DNA of 64,000 nt from Anaerotignum sp. MB30-C6. GTDB lineage: Bacteria; Bacillota; Clostridia; Lachnospirales; Anaerotignaceae. Shown piece by piece: positions 18,360 to 27,333 of this stretch (its first letter is position 1; each line of letters begins with the position of its first letter). The position numbers and the translations under genes were made by a program. The stretch is taken from assembly GCF_030908465.1 (NCBI RefSeq), contig NZ_CP133078.1, positions 1,922,001 through 1,986,000 of the forward strand, in the 5' to 3' direction. Below the pieces are notes generated by a model. The model made no database searches. It was not told the DNA's origin and saw nothing but the letters and a program-made list of their open reading frames with translations.

Positions 18360-18581
18360 CTAACTTCCCGAACATGAAAAGATGGCAACTGGAGCATTCA
18401 TACAAGTCTTAAAGCAGTTTTGAGATAGTCCTTAGAGGGGAATGAAGATCCTCCTGCCACTATGTGATATAAGCTCTCTCGGATAACCTTACTGGCCAAG
18501 TGGCGAGATAGCTAGCTGCTTATCCGCTCCTATCTGTATGGGTATACAAATCTGAGGGCTATATCGGACGAAATTCTCCAT
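18360..18581 (-). pseudogene. Decayed short reading frame of the MENFV type
   Basis: A frame starts at an ATG (18581) with AATAAGGAG in front and encodes MENFVRYSPQICIPIQIG, then reads on through two in-frame stops (after residues 30 and 49 of the frame) to 18360. The codons between the stops remain protein-like (GYPRELISHSGRRIFIPL). The opening words match the frame at 11459. A small palindrome (CTAAGT / ACTTAG) lies just before it at 18600-18619. The parent family is unknown to me. Apart from this and the terminator at 18752-18792, the 18272-18798 interval shows no gene. Confidence 0.35.
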
Positions 18582-18751
18582 AAAAAAACTCCTTATTTAC
18601 TAAGTTGTAGACGACTTAGTCTTACTCTTCCAAAGTTCACTGCTAATTTCCCTAGATTATACAGGTTCTTGATCCTTCATTCATGGAAAGCTTTTTCTCA
18701 TGACTTGTTTCATTCTTGCCTTGAATGTCAATTTTTTAGTGTATATCCAAG

Positions 18752-18792
18752 AAAAATGCGCCTTGAGAGCCCTTCTCTAGACGCATTTTTTT
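18752..18792 (-). terminator. Terminator of the formamidase-family gene
   Basis: Inverted repeat with outer arms AAAAATGCG and CGCATTTTT and inner CTTGAGA / TCTCTAG pairing. It is followed by U-rich sequence on the minus strand and lies a few bases after the stop at 18799. Confidence 0.65.
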
Positions 18793-18798
18793 ACTGTT

Positions 18799-19689
18799 TT
18801 ACTTTATAAGCTCTTTTCCGGGTAGCTTGGGCACACCGATTCTCAGGTTAACCATGTCACCATGAACGGGACGTGTACCTTGGTTGATTTCCATGGAGCC
18901 TTGGAGGGACAAATAGATGAATATATCTGTAACATCCCAATCATAGGCAGGCTGCATTAACCTTGCCATCTCGCTGCAGCCGATGACAAGGGATTCATCA
19001 TAATCTTTGCCTCTGGAGTTTACATACCACCATCCATCGGTTTCCGTTACAGGCCAATTCAGTTCAAAATTTTTAATCAGATGGGTTTTAACCATAATCT
19101 CACCGCTGACTTCTATGCCTGTACCGCAAACTTCTCCATCTCCCATTGTGGCATGGATATCACCCATCTGTAACAGCCCGCCGGGAACACGAACGGGCAA
19201 ATATACCCTTGCACCTTTACAAATCTTATTACTGTCCATGTTGCCGCCGTGGTTGTGAGCAAATCCACAACCCATGGAACCTTCTGCAGGAGCTGTACCA
19301 ATTACACCAACCATAGGGTTTATAGGCCACTGCACATCATTAAAGCAAGCGTATCCACCTTCAATGGGTATCTTTCTTGTGCGAGGCTCTGCCAAGTGAT
19401 GAAGAGGGCCGACCCCAGGTATGGAACAAGCAAAACCTGCCTTGTCCACATCTATGTTGAGAATATCTACTACCAACACATCTCCAACCTCTGCACCTTC
19501 AATATATACCGGTCCTGCAGTAGGGTTAGTATGATCCAAATTGATTTCGTCCATAAGCTGACTTTCGCTTTCAATTTGGCATCCAAAGCAATCCTGAGTT
19601 TTGAATAGCAAAGGCTCTCCTACCTTAGCGGTTGCAACAGGTTTGTTATCCCGAGAAAACGTGTACTCACTACCATTGATGATTTTCAT
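18799..19689 (-). CDS. Acetamidase/formamidase family protein
   Basis: A 296-residue cytosolic enzyme of the FmdA_AmdA family, which hydrolyses formamide, acetamide or similar short amides to acid and ammonia. Family signatures are clear: AEVGDVLVVDILNI (about 66-79), GCGFAHNHGGNMD (about 140-152), PGGLLQMGDIHATMGDGEVCGTG (about 169-191) and a C-terminal MARLMQPAYDW. The family normally runs 290-320 residues, so it is complete. The ATG follows AAGGAGAAATG. It is a single gene with its own terminator, and no amide transporter sits beside it. Confidence 0.93.
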   Translation of the reverse strand: MKIINGSEYTFSRDNKPVATAKVGEPLLFKTQDCFGCQIESESQLMDEINLDHTNPTAGPVYIEGAEVGDVLVVDILNIDVDKAGFACSIPGVGPLHHLAEPRTRKIPIEGGYACFNDVQWPINPMVGVIGTAPAEGSMGCGFAHNHGGNMDSNKICKGARVYLPVRVPGGLLQMGDIHATMGDGEVCGTGIEVSGEIMVKTHLIKNFELNWPVTETDGWWYVNSRGKDYDESLVIGCSEMARLMQPAYDWDVTDIFIYLSLQGSMEINQGTRPVHGDMVNLRIGVPKLPGKELIK

Positions 19690-20794
19690 TTTTCATTTCT
19701 CCTTATGTAATGTTATTTTGGTTAAACCAATTATTCAAAGCCTTCAGTGGTTTGAGGCTTATTCTCAAGTTTCATGTTACAGCCCCTTACAATACATTTG
19801 ATGCGGGGCCTGATTTTCCCAATGGAGGGAATTTGTTCCCCTATCTCATTCTTCGTTTTACTTCAATGTTTTCAATATAAAAAATTATAAAGGAACACCA
19901 AGCAGGCAAAAAAAGATAAGTTAACCAAAAATATGGATATAGGGTGTAATACAGCGGTAACGATCAGGCAATATCTACATGACCTTCTACAAGTTCTGCT
20001 ATGTAAACAAGAATATGTAACATACGGTATAGGAGGTACAGTTATAAATACAAGTATACGATAATTACCATATCTTTTTGGGATTTGTTTTCACTATCTA
20101 TGATTAGATCGGTTAAGCAATAGAACAAGAGAATACTACTAGCTGTGGTTTATGCCTATCATTAAGAAAAAAGATAAATGTATCCCAAAATCCAAGAATC
20201 CTTGTGCTGACGATTGATGCTCCCAGGAACCATATCTGATCATTAGGATAACTTAGCATTCTGTTTTCAAAATTGAAATGATTTATCCAACTGCTTGATT
20301 GGCATGGCAATGATTAACCACTCTACACCGATTCGTTTGCCAGCAAATTAGTAATATCACTTATATAATAATACTAATTCATAATATCAATGTCAATAGC
20401 CTTTCTATATTTGCTACTGTCCACGTAAACACTTACAACTTCCTTCGCACAATTATTATGTATACGAAAAATTTTGATACTGCCACATAAGGTTGTGTTC
20501 TAACTCTCACAAATAGGAAAAGAACCCTTCCATGTTCTTGGATACTCAGAACCTCAAACGATTGGGTTCAATGGCTAAGGGCTTTGCTCCATATACCTCA
20601 CAGACAATTGCATGCCGACGGCTTTCTTCGCCATAACCTCCTTACATATGAACAAAAAAAGCACCCCCTTGCGGAGATGCTCTTGGCATTACTTTTTCCT
20701 TTTTAGAACGTTTATTTATCAACCATAAAATACGCAACACCCATACAATTAGGTAAGAAGGCATTCTTATTCTTCTGACTGTCCACAACTACGA
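19690..20794. other. 1.1-kb interval without a supported gene
   Basis: AT-rich DNA that lies upstream of the formamidase gene and downstream of the AraC/GyrI gene. A 19-codon minus-strand frame (20575-20634, product MAKKAVGMQLSVRYMEQSP) has a strong AAGGAGGTT before its ATG, and the DNA just after its stop stays partly open in another frame, as in a decayed gene. A 65-codon frame at 20113-20310 has no ribosome site and an unlikely composition. I cannot assign either. Confidence 0.35.
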
Positions 20795-21763
20795 TTATAA
20801 CTTACGCACTGGTCTGACATACTTAAAATGTCTTTCAGGGTTGAAATAAAGGTAAATAATTCGTCCAGGGGAAGTGTCAAAGCAGTAACCCGTGTTTGCA
20901 AAATCAAAAGTTGCCATTGCCTTTTCAATCTTCTCCTCCACACTACGATTTTCCTGCTCATAATCAAATGTCCCATGTTCAAAAACAATATACTCGGCCT
21001 CGGGAACATCAATCATAAGCATTTGTGGTGGTACTTCGCCCTTATAGTCAAAAGGAAGACGTACACCATAACACTCAGTACGTGGAAAGCCCCAGTCGCA
21101 GAGTCTGCCGTCAGGGTCATTAATATATGCCATAATCTGACCGCTTTCGCTGTTAGCCTCGCTGCCACCATCGTCATCCAGTTTCCCCTTGACACTATCC
21201 AGTAAGCCGCAAATTGTTTCGCAGTCCTGCCCATGAATAAGGCTTTGCTTTTGCCAAAAATCCCAATACCCATTGCTCTCATAGTTTTTAATGTGCAAAA
21301 ATTTGTGTGCCGGAATGGTTACCAAATAAATTTTAACCTCGTCTGTAGACTTTATCATACCAATCTCTCCAAATCCTAATAAGTAGCGGTCGAAAGGGTT
21401 TATTTTTGTGCGAAGAACGACAGGCTTAGGTTTTTTTCGGTATTCACTTGGAGCTACACCATATGAACCCTTGAAAGCTCTGGTAAAAGCTTCATGTGAT
21501 GAAAAACCATAATCAAAAGCAATGTCCAAGATACTTTTTTCACTATCCCTAACCTCCTTTAGTGCAAAGGCTAACTTTCTATGCCGCAAATAATCCCTAA
21601 ATTGCATACCCGAAATTTCTTTGAATTTTCTTGTAGTATAAAATTCAGAATAACCCAGCCTGCGAGAAAAAAAGCGTAGCGTCAGTGCTTCATTATGGTG
21701 ATGTCTGATACACTCGTCAATCTCATCAACGATTATTTGGATTTGCTTATGCCACTCGTACAT
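20795..21763 (-). CDS. AraC-family regulator with GyrI-like effector domain
   Basis: A 322-residue protein. The AraC DNA-binding domain is N-terminal: two helix-turn-helix motifs over about residues 5-110, including ILDIAFDYGFSSHEAFTRAFK. The C-terminal 190 residues resemble the GyrI/BacR effector-binding fold that binds drug-like or aromatic ligands. This Rob/SoxS-like order is common in Firmicute multidrug and stress regulators. I start at the ATG that GAGGTG precedes by nine bases; a GTG four codons upstream overlaps that ribosome site. No target gene is adjacent. Confidence 0.9.
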   Translation of the reverse strand: MYEWHKQIQIIVDEIDECIRHHHNEALTLRFFSRRLGYSEFYTTRKFKEISGMQFRDYLRHRKLAFALKEVRDSEKSILDIAFDYGFSSHEAFTRAFKGSYGVAPSEYRKKPKPVVLRTKINPFDRYLLGFGEIGMIKSTDEVKIYLVTIPAHKFLHIKNYESNGYWDFWQKQSLIHGQDCETICGLLDSVKGKLDDDGGSEANSESGQIMAYINDPDGRLCDWGFPRTECYGVRLPFDYKGEVPPQMLMIDVPEAEYIVFEHGTFDYEQENRSVEEKIEKAMATFDFANTGYCFDTSPGRIIYLYFNPERHFKYVRPVRKL

Positions 21764-22104
21764 TCGTCTGTTCACCTCGTTTCAATCGCTCTATCACAAT
21801 TATAGTGTAATGGAAATTGTATTTCTTGATTTTACTTGCGGAAGTCAATCTTTTCTTCTATAAATAAATTCTCTATTCAGATACCTTCCTTTTTCAAGAA
21901 AGTAATCTTTATGAAACCATCTTGTTATTATATAATTTTTCTAGGGGGACTTCAACTCGTCACACTGCTCTCCAAACACAATCCGTATCTCATTTTCACA
22001 GGCATAACTGGTTCAATATATTACAACAAAACTCTTGAGCCGCAAGGCCTCTCCTTGCTACTATATGGTCTATCCCCCATCGCCTACATCATGTAATACT
22101 TATA

Positions 22105-23763
22105 TTAGTGAAGCTCTATGGCAGACACATCCGTGTAGTCTGGTTGATGGAAAAACTTGTATCCAGTTATTTTTTCTGTGCGATAAGCCGTCATTCCTTT
22201 TACTCTAGATAGAGGAATAAGCGTCGCCTCATCATGTAACTCCTTAAGCAATTTGTCATAAGTGGCTTGAATTTCAGCCTTATCTGTCATTGCATTCAGG
22301 CTATTTATCAACTCATCTGCATTTGGCATGCCTTTTAGAGCTTGAGCCAGATAGTTATCACGGAAATTTCCAGTCAACATGCGGGAAATTAGTAGATAAG
22401 GGTCATAAGGAACTGCATTCGTAATCCCAATTGCCAAATCAAAGTTCCCATTGGAGACTTCCTGAAAATAGACCATCTGCTCCTTGCCAACAGGCGTAAT
22501 TTCAAATCCTGCTTTTTTTAGATGGGAAGAAATCGTCGTGGCCAAATCCCCCAGCATAGCCATATCACTGGCATAAAGAAATTCACCTTTCAGTTTTACT
22601 CCACTCTTTTCTCTTACGCCATCTCCATCGCTGTCTATCCAGCCTGCCTCATGCAAAATTTCCTTTGCCTTTTCAAGATTGTAGGTGTATGTACCTGTAT
22701 CCACGTTACAGTAAGGGAGAGTTTGATCAAGCACAGTATTGGCAGGTTGTTCTACCCCATAAAACAAACTGTTGGAAATTGTGCTCGTATCAATTGCATA
22801 GTTTGCGGCCAGGCGCACAGCGTGATCGTCGAAGGGCTCATGGGATACATTGAAGCCCATGGTTCTGGTTTGAATAATGGTATCGGATGCAATAGCCTCA
22901 AACCCATCGCTATTTTTAAGTTCATTAAAAGAGTTGTACGAAAGATTGCCAGTACCCAGTATCATATCAACCTCGCCAGAGCGAAGTGCCATCAACTTGG
23001 CATCATTATCAGGGATTGTCTTGATATGGAACATATCTACATCGGACTTTCCTCTATTATAATGGGGATTTCGAACAAAAGTATATGTTTCGTTCTTTTT
23101 CTGTCCATCATACATATAAGGACCTGTACCGAGAGTCTTCGTTTTTGTAATTTCAGCTAGGGTACCGTCTTTATTATAGCCTGCCGGAGACATCATTCCC
23201 ATGGGCATAGTTGAAGCAAAATCCTGAAGGGCTCCATAGTAAGGTGTTTTCAGCTTTACGGCAACGGTATTGTTGTCTATAACAGTTACTTCATCTAAAA
23301 GGGTACTTGTAAGACCGTAGGAACCGTTGAACTCGGCAAGGATGCCAGCAATATTATCAAGATTTGTCTTTACAGCTTGTGCATTAAATTCGTTCCCATC
23401 GGAAAACTTTATTCCTTGCTTTAGAGTAAAGGTATAAGTATAACCGTCGGGAGAGACTTCCCACTTTTCTGCAAGACCATGAACAATTTTACCATTTTCG
23501 TAATTGACTAAGGGTTCATAGAAATTATTTAAAAAATAAAGTATACCAAAGTTGCCATTTGTTACATTGGGGGATTGGAGAGAAAAGAAGCCTCCGTCAA
23601 AATTCCAGCTTTCACAAAGGGTGATTTCCCGTAACGGCTCCGTTGCTAAAGCTTTTTCAGGGGAAGACTGCCCCTTTTCATTGGCAGAACTGCAGCCAGA
23701 TAGGAACAGTGCAAAAAGGGAAAGTACTAAGGTTAGTATGAGAAGCTGCTTAAATCTGTTCAT
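22105..23763 (-). CDS. Nickel/peptide-type ABC transporter substrate-binding lipoprotein
   Basis: A 552-residue extracellular solute-binding protein of family 5 (NikA/OppA type). A lipoprotein signal is clear: MNRFKQLL, a hydrophobic core and the lipobox LFLSGC, with Cys at about residue 24. Typical family text includes NNFYEPLVNYENGKIVHGLAEKW and SPDGYTYTFTLKQGIKFSDG. I use the ATG with AAGGAG before it; an in-frame ATG eight codons upstream lacks one. It is the last gene of the importer operon. The NikA-like first lobe and the metal-type operator upstream suggest nickel or a metal-chelate ligand rather than peptides; this is inference. Confidence 0.9.
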   Translation of the reverse strand: MNRFKQLLILTLVLSLFALFLSGCSSANEKGQSSPEKALATEPLREITLCESWNFDGGFFSLQSPNVTNGNFGILYFLNNFYEPLVNYENGKIVHGLAEKWEVSPDGYTYTFTLKQGIKFSDGNEFNAQAVKTNLDNIAGILAEFNGSYGLTSTLLDEVTVIDNNTVAVKLKTPYYGALQDFASTMPMGMMSPAGYNKDGTLAEITKTKTLGTGPYMYDGQKKNETYTFVRNPHYNRGKSDVDMFHIKTIPDNDAKLMALRSGEVDMILGTGNLSYNSFNELKNSDGFEAIASDTIIQTRTMGFNVSHEPFDDHAVRLAANYAIDTSTISNSLFYGVEQPANTVLDQTLPYCNVDTGTYTYNLEKAKEILHEAGWIDSDGDGVREKSGVKLKGEFLYASDMAMLGDLATTISSHLKKAGFEITPVGKEQMVYFQEVSNGNFDLAIGITNAVPYDPYLLISRMLTGNFRDNYLAQALKGMPNADELINSLNAMTDKAEIQATYDKLLKELHDEATLIPLSRVKGMTAYRTEKITGYKFFHQPDYTDVSAIELH

Positions 23764-23786
23764 TATTGTTCTCCTTTTTAATCTCA

Positions 23787-24575
23787 TTATAATCGGTAAT
23801 GGGGCGATTTTGGCGGAAGGGATGCAATCAGCTCCCTTGAATAAGGATGTTGAAATGCATCATAAGAAAGAGCATTTTGAACTTCATCCAGCAGATGCCC
23901 TTCCTTCATAACGAAAATATGATCAGACATATACAAGGCAACATCAATGTCATGGGTAATAAATAGGTAGGTGCCATGAAATTCCTTTCGAAGCTCCAGC
24001 AAAAGATCCAGTACTTTCTTTTGAACTGTAACATCCAACCCACTGACAGACTCATCAAAAATAACAAATTTGGGTGAAAGGCACATTGCCCTTGCAATGC
24101 ATACACGGCTTTGCTGTCCGCCGCTTAGCTCATTGGGTTTTCTGGTCAGCAAAGATTTTTCCAGCTGAACTTTTTCCACAATTTCATAAATGGTTCTTTG
24201 CTGTTCCTCTCGGCTTAACTGACACAAATTCTTTAGGGGTTCCTCAATACTTTGATAGACAGTCTTCCTTGGGTCAAGGGCCCCTTTGCTATTTTGTAAA
24301 ACCAATTGCAAATCTCCACGCAGTCGGCGTCGTTCCTTAGGGGTCAGTTTCCAAATATCTTTTCCATCCATTAGGATTTCCCCATGGGTCGGTGGAAGAA
24401 CTGCGGCCATCATCATGGCTAGAGTGCTCTTCCCACTTCCACTTTCTCCAATCAGAGCATACGAAGAATCAGGCTTCAGCTTTAGGGAAATATCGTCTAC
24501 CGAGGTAAAGACATTCTCACCCTTTCTTTGGTTTTTTACAGTATATTGTTTTGTGATATGTCTAACCTCAAGCAT
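23787..24575 (-). CDS. ABC transporter ATP-binding protein (NikE/OppF-like)
   Basis: A 262-residue cytosolic ATPase. Walker A is GESGSGKST (about 43-51), the signature is LSGGQQSR and Walker B is KFVIFDESVSGLD, followed by a conserved switch His (THDIDVA). It pairs with the ATPase encoded just upstream, with which it overlaps by eight bases, so the two are translated together. The start follows AAGGAGATTTCTA. The two ATPases probably form a heterodimer powering the two permeases. The C-terminal extension typical of OppF is short. Confidence 0.92.
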   Translation of the reverse strand: MLEVRHITKQYTVKNQRKGENVFTSVDDISLKLKPDSSYALIGESGSGKSTLAMMMAAVLPPTHGEILMDGKDIWKLTPKERRRLRGDLQLVLQNSKGALDPRKTVYQSIEEPLKNLCQLSREEQQRTIYEIVEKVQLEKSLLTRKPNELSGGQQSRVCIARAMCLSPKFVIFDESVSGLDVTVQKKVLDLLLELRKEFHGTYLFITHDIDVALYMSDHIFVMKEGHLLDEVQNALSYDAFQHPYSRELIASLPPKSPHYRL

Positions 24576-25362
24576 TAGAAATCTCCTTTCTCAAATTGCT
24601 GGCTTGCAGTAGTTTTTTTGTATATCCCTGTGTTGGTTTATCGAAAATTTCAAAGACATCCCCCCTTTCTACAATCCCCCCATCCTTTAAGACCACCACC
24701 TCGTCCGCAAGTTTAGCCAAAACGCCAAAGTTATGCGTTACAATAATCATGGCAATTCCCGCTTCACGTATTTTGCTAAATTCCTCAAGAATCGCCCCTT
24801 GTGTACGAACATCCAGTGCTGTGGTAGCTTCATCTGCAATGATCAGCTCAGGTGAAAGCAAAAGAGCCAGTGCAATCATAATTCGCTGGAGCATCCCTCC
24901 GCTCAGTTCATATGGGTAGCTATCCATAATACGCTGGGTATCAGCAAGTCCTAAACGTTCTAATTCTGCTTTTATACTTTTCATAGCCGACACCTTGGAA
25001 AGCTTTCGGTGGCTACGCAAAGTTTCCAGCATCTGCCTACCCACCTTACAAACAGGGTCAAATGCGGTCATGGGGTTCTGCATGACCATGGTGATTTTTT
25101 CCCCACGGAGCATCTGCATCTCTTTCGGAGTGAGCTGGAACAGGTTTTGCCCCTGAAAGCTTGCTGTACCACTGAGAGAAAAACGATGGGTATCCAAAAG
25201 CCCTAGAATTCCACGGCAGGTCATACTTTTTCCGCTTCCACTTTCCCCTATCATACCAAGAATTTGACCCTTTTTTAGCTGAAAGCTAACCCCTTCCACA
25301 ATTGGAATTCCTTGCTTTTTCAGGGAAATTGATAGATTGTTTACTTCCAATAAAGGTTTCAT
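24568..25362 (-). CDS. ABC transporter ATP-binding protein (NikD/OppD-like)
   Basis: A 264-residue ATPase starting MKPLLEVNNL. Walker A is GESGSGKSM, the signature LSGGMLQR and Walker B LIIADEATTALD, then VTHNFGVLAKL. GGAGGAGGACTGAC directly before this ATG fixes the start; a longer frame to 25407 would run back into the upstream permease gene. It overlaps the next ATPase gene by eight bases and follows the permease with almost no gap. It is a normal member of the Opp/Nik ATPases. Confidence 0.92.
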   Translation of the reverse strand: MKPLLEVNNLSISLKKQGIPIVEGVSFQLKKGQILGMIGESGSGKSMTCRGILGLLDTHRFSLSGTASFQGQNLFQLTPKEMQMLRGEKITMVMQNPMTAFDPVCKVGRQMLETLRSHRKLSKVSAMKSIKAELERLGLADTQRIMDSYPYELSGGMLQRIMIALALLLSPELIIADEATTALDVRTQGAILEEFSKIREAGIAMIIVTHNFGVLAKLADEVVVLKDGGIVERGDVFEIFDKPTQGYTKKLLQASNLRKEISNA

Positions 25363-25363
25363 G

Positions 25364-26185
25364 TCAGTCCTCCTCCAGAGAAAATATATCACGTAATGCT
25401 TCTCCAAACAGATTGAACCCCGCTGTTGTCAAAAGGATACAGATACCGGGATATACAATCAGATTTGGGTTGGAGTATAAATACTGCTTTGCACTGTTGA
25501 GCATAGCCCCCCTCTCTGCTGTATCATTTCCAAGCCCAAGACCAAGGAAAGAATATCCAGAAATCATTAAAATAATGGACGAAATACTGGTACTAAAATA
25601 GACAATCATAAATGGAAAAATATTAGGGAGAATATGCCCCATCAGGATTTTTGCGGAGCTGCATCCGGCGATCTTTGACGCCAGAACATAATCCTTGCTC
25701 TTTTCCATCAGCACATAGCTTCTGATTACCTTCACAAACCAAACCCACATAGAAAATATAATGGAAATAACCAAATTAACTGCTCCCTGTCCAAGCATTC
25801 CAACTAGAGCCAATACCACAACCAATGGGGGAAAAGCCATAAAAATATCACACACAATGCTGAGTATCCGATCAAATAGACCTCCAATCCAAGCTCCCAT
25901 CATTCCAAGAAAGGTACCAACGGAAGCAAGAATGACTAATATCGGCACTGCAAGGCACAAGGAGCATCTAGCCCCATATAATAGCCTAGTCAGAACGCAC
26001 CGACCTAGTTGATCAGTCCCCAGGGGGTACTCAGAAGATGCCCTTAAAAACTTCCTTGTAATGTCAACTTCATTTGGGTCATTTGGCGCCAAAATTGGGG
26101 CAAGTACTGCCATTAGAAAAATGAGCAGTATCAATATAAGACCAACTACCGCCTGGGGATTGCGCATGATTTTTTTAGCCAACAT
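25364..26185 (-). CDS. ABC transporter permease (NikC/OppC-like)
   Basis: A 273-residue membrane protein with about six hydrophobic segments. The family N-terminus is followed by LAPNDPNEVDITRKFLRAS and YPLGTDQLGRCVLTRLLYGA, hallmarks of OppC/NikC permeases. The EAA-type coupling loop is ASKIAGCSSAKILMGHILPN. I start at the ATG with AAAGGGGGAG four bases before it; this makes it overlap the end of the upstream permease by 11 bases. It needs the other permease (26175-27119), which carries a stop codon, to form a channel. Confidence 0.9.
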   Translation of the reverse strand: MLAKKIMRNPQAVVGLILILLIFLMAVLAPILAPNDPNEVDITRKFLRASSEYPLGTDQLGRCVLTRLLYGARCSLCLAVPILVILASVGTFLGMMGAWIGGLFDRILSIVCDIFMAFPPLVVVLALVGMLGQGAVNLVISIIFSMWVWFVKVIRSYVLMEKSKDYVLASKIAGCSSAKILMGHILPNIFPFMIVYFSTSISSIILMISGYSFLGLGLGNDTAERGAMLNSAKQYLYSNPNLIVYPGICILLTTAGFNLFGEALRDIFSLEED

Positions 26186-27119
26186 CAGACTCCCCCTTTC
26201 CACCCATCATTCTTGGATTCAGAAGCTGGTTCAGTCCTTCGCCTACAGTATTACTAATAACAAATATCATTCCCAACACCAACACACAAGCGGTAATAAC
26301 GGGAAGATCTCGGCTAATAATAGCACTTACAAAATAGGTACCTAGTCCAGGCCATGAAAAAACACTCTCTACAATGGCACTGCCACCAATCATCATTCCG
26401 ATGTTTTGGAAAAATAGAGTCACCATTGGCGGAAGGGAGTTTTTCAGTACATGCTTCCATAGAATTTATCCATGAGATAAGCCTCTAACCTGTGCATAAA
26501 TTACATAGTCCTTTTTTAGATTTTCTAACAGAGTTGCCCGCAGCATTCGAACGGAAGAACAAATAACCGGAACACCCAAAGTAACTGATGGCAGGATTAG
26601 ACTCCTCACATTTCCGTAATCTACCACCTTAAAAATAGGAATTGATACGGCAAAGGCTGACAGCAAAATAAAACCAAACCAAAAGGATGGGATGGAAATT
26701 CCAAGAATCGTAATAGCACGAATCAGATGATCTCCAACTTTGTCTTTATAAGTAACAGAAAGCATTCCCAATGGGATGGTAAACACCAAAATCCAAAGAA
26801 GAGATAACCCCACCAAGGAAAGTGTAGCAACCAGTTTTCCACCCAATTCCTTTGCCACTGGCTCGTTTGATTGGTAAGATGTCCCTAATTCTCCTTCTAA
26901 GCTTTTTCCAAGCCAAGTGCAATACTGAATCAGTATGGGTTTATCCAATCCCTTCTCATGTCTTATTTTCGCAAGCTGCTTCTCTGTAGGGTTGCTATAT
27001 GTGCGGCGAGCGATGGCCTCTGCTGGGTCTACTGTAGAGACATTCGCCAGTACAAAAGACAATAAGCTTACACTTAGCAGCACCAACACCAAGCTGACTA
27101 TTTTTTTTATGAAATTCAA
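26175..27119 (-). pseudogene. ABC transporter permease (NikB/OppB-like) with in-frame stop
   Basis: The first 217 codons encode a normal OppB/NikB permease, from MNFIKKIV through IPSFWFGFILL to the coupling loop YAQVRGLSHG, where a TAA occurs (complement of 26466-26468). The same frame continues without interruption for 97 more codons (ILWKHVLKNSLPP, then GGSAIVESVFSWPGLGTYF) to a TGA at 26175. The family consensus at the stop is roughly GLSERRILWRHALRN, so one codon is replaced; a single base change from AAA, CAA or GAA would explain it. The full length would be 314 residues. Either the gene is newly inactivated, the stop is read through, or the read is wrong. Confidence 0.88.
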
Positions 27120-27150
27120 AAATACGTTCCCCTCCTTCTGATATACATAA

Positions 27151-27167
27151 ATTAGCCTTGGCTAACC
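27151..27167 (-). promoter_or_regulatory. DtxR/IdeR-like operator before the Nik-type operon
   Basis: On the minus strand it reads GGTTAGCCAAGGCTAAT, with TTAGCC / GGCTAA arms. It agrees with the iron-box consensus core (TTAGGTTAGSCTAACCTAA) in its TTAG..CTAA layout and is identical at 15 of 17 bases to the box at 28510-28526. It sits about 32-48 bases before the permease start, within the likely promoter. Confidence 0.6.
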
Positions 27168-27241
27168 AAACCATATTTTACAAGGTGAATTTATATTGTG
27201 CAAGAAGAATGCATTTTAGAAAATATTTTTCATAAACGTTA

Positions 27242-27266
27242 AAAAGTGCCTGTGACAGGCACTTTT
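27242..27266 (-). terminator. Terminator of the AraC gene at 27334
   Basis: An 11-bp perfect stem (AAAAGTGCCTG / CAGGCACTTTT) with a 3-base loop, and U-rich on both strands. It lies beyond the AraC stop and before the Nik-type operon promoter. Confidence 0.7.
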
Positions 27267-27333
27267 CTTTGGTTATTCCATATTAAATGTAAGAATATCG
27301 TGATATATAAAAACCATATTGTGATATGTTTAT

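Noticed and set aside
22522-23160. 212-codon plus-strand frame inside the substrate-binding protein gene
   Set aside because: Antisense shadow of a clear lipoprotein gene, with odd composition and no ribosome site.
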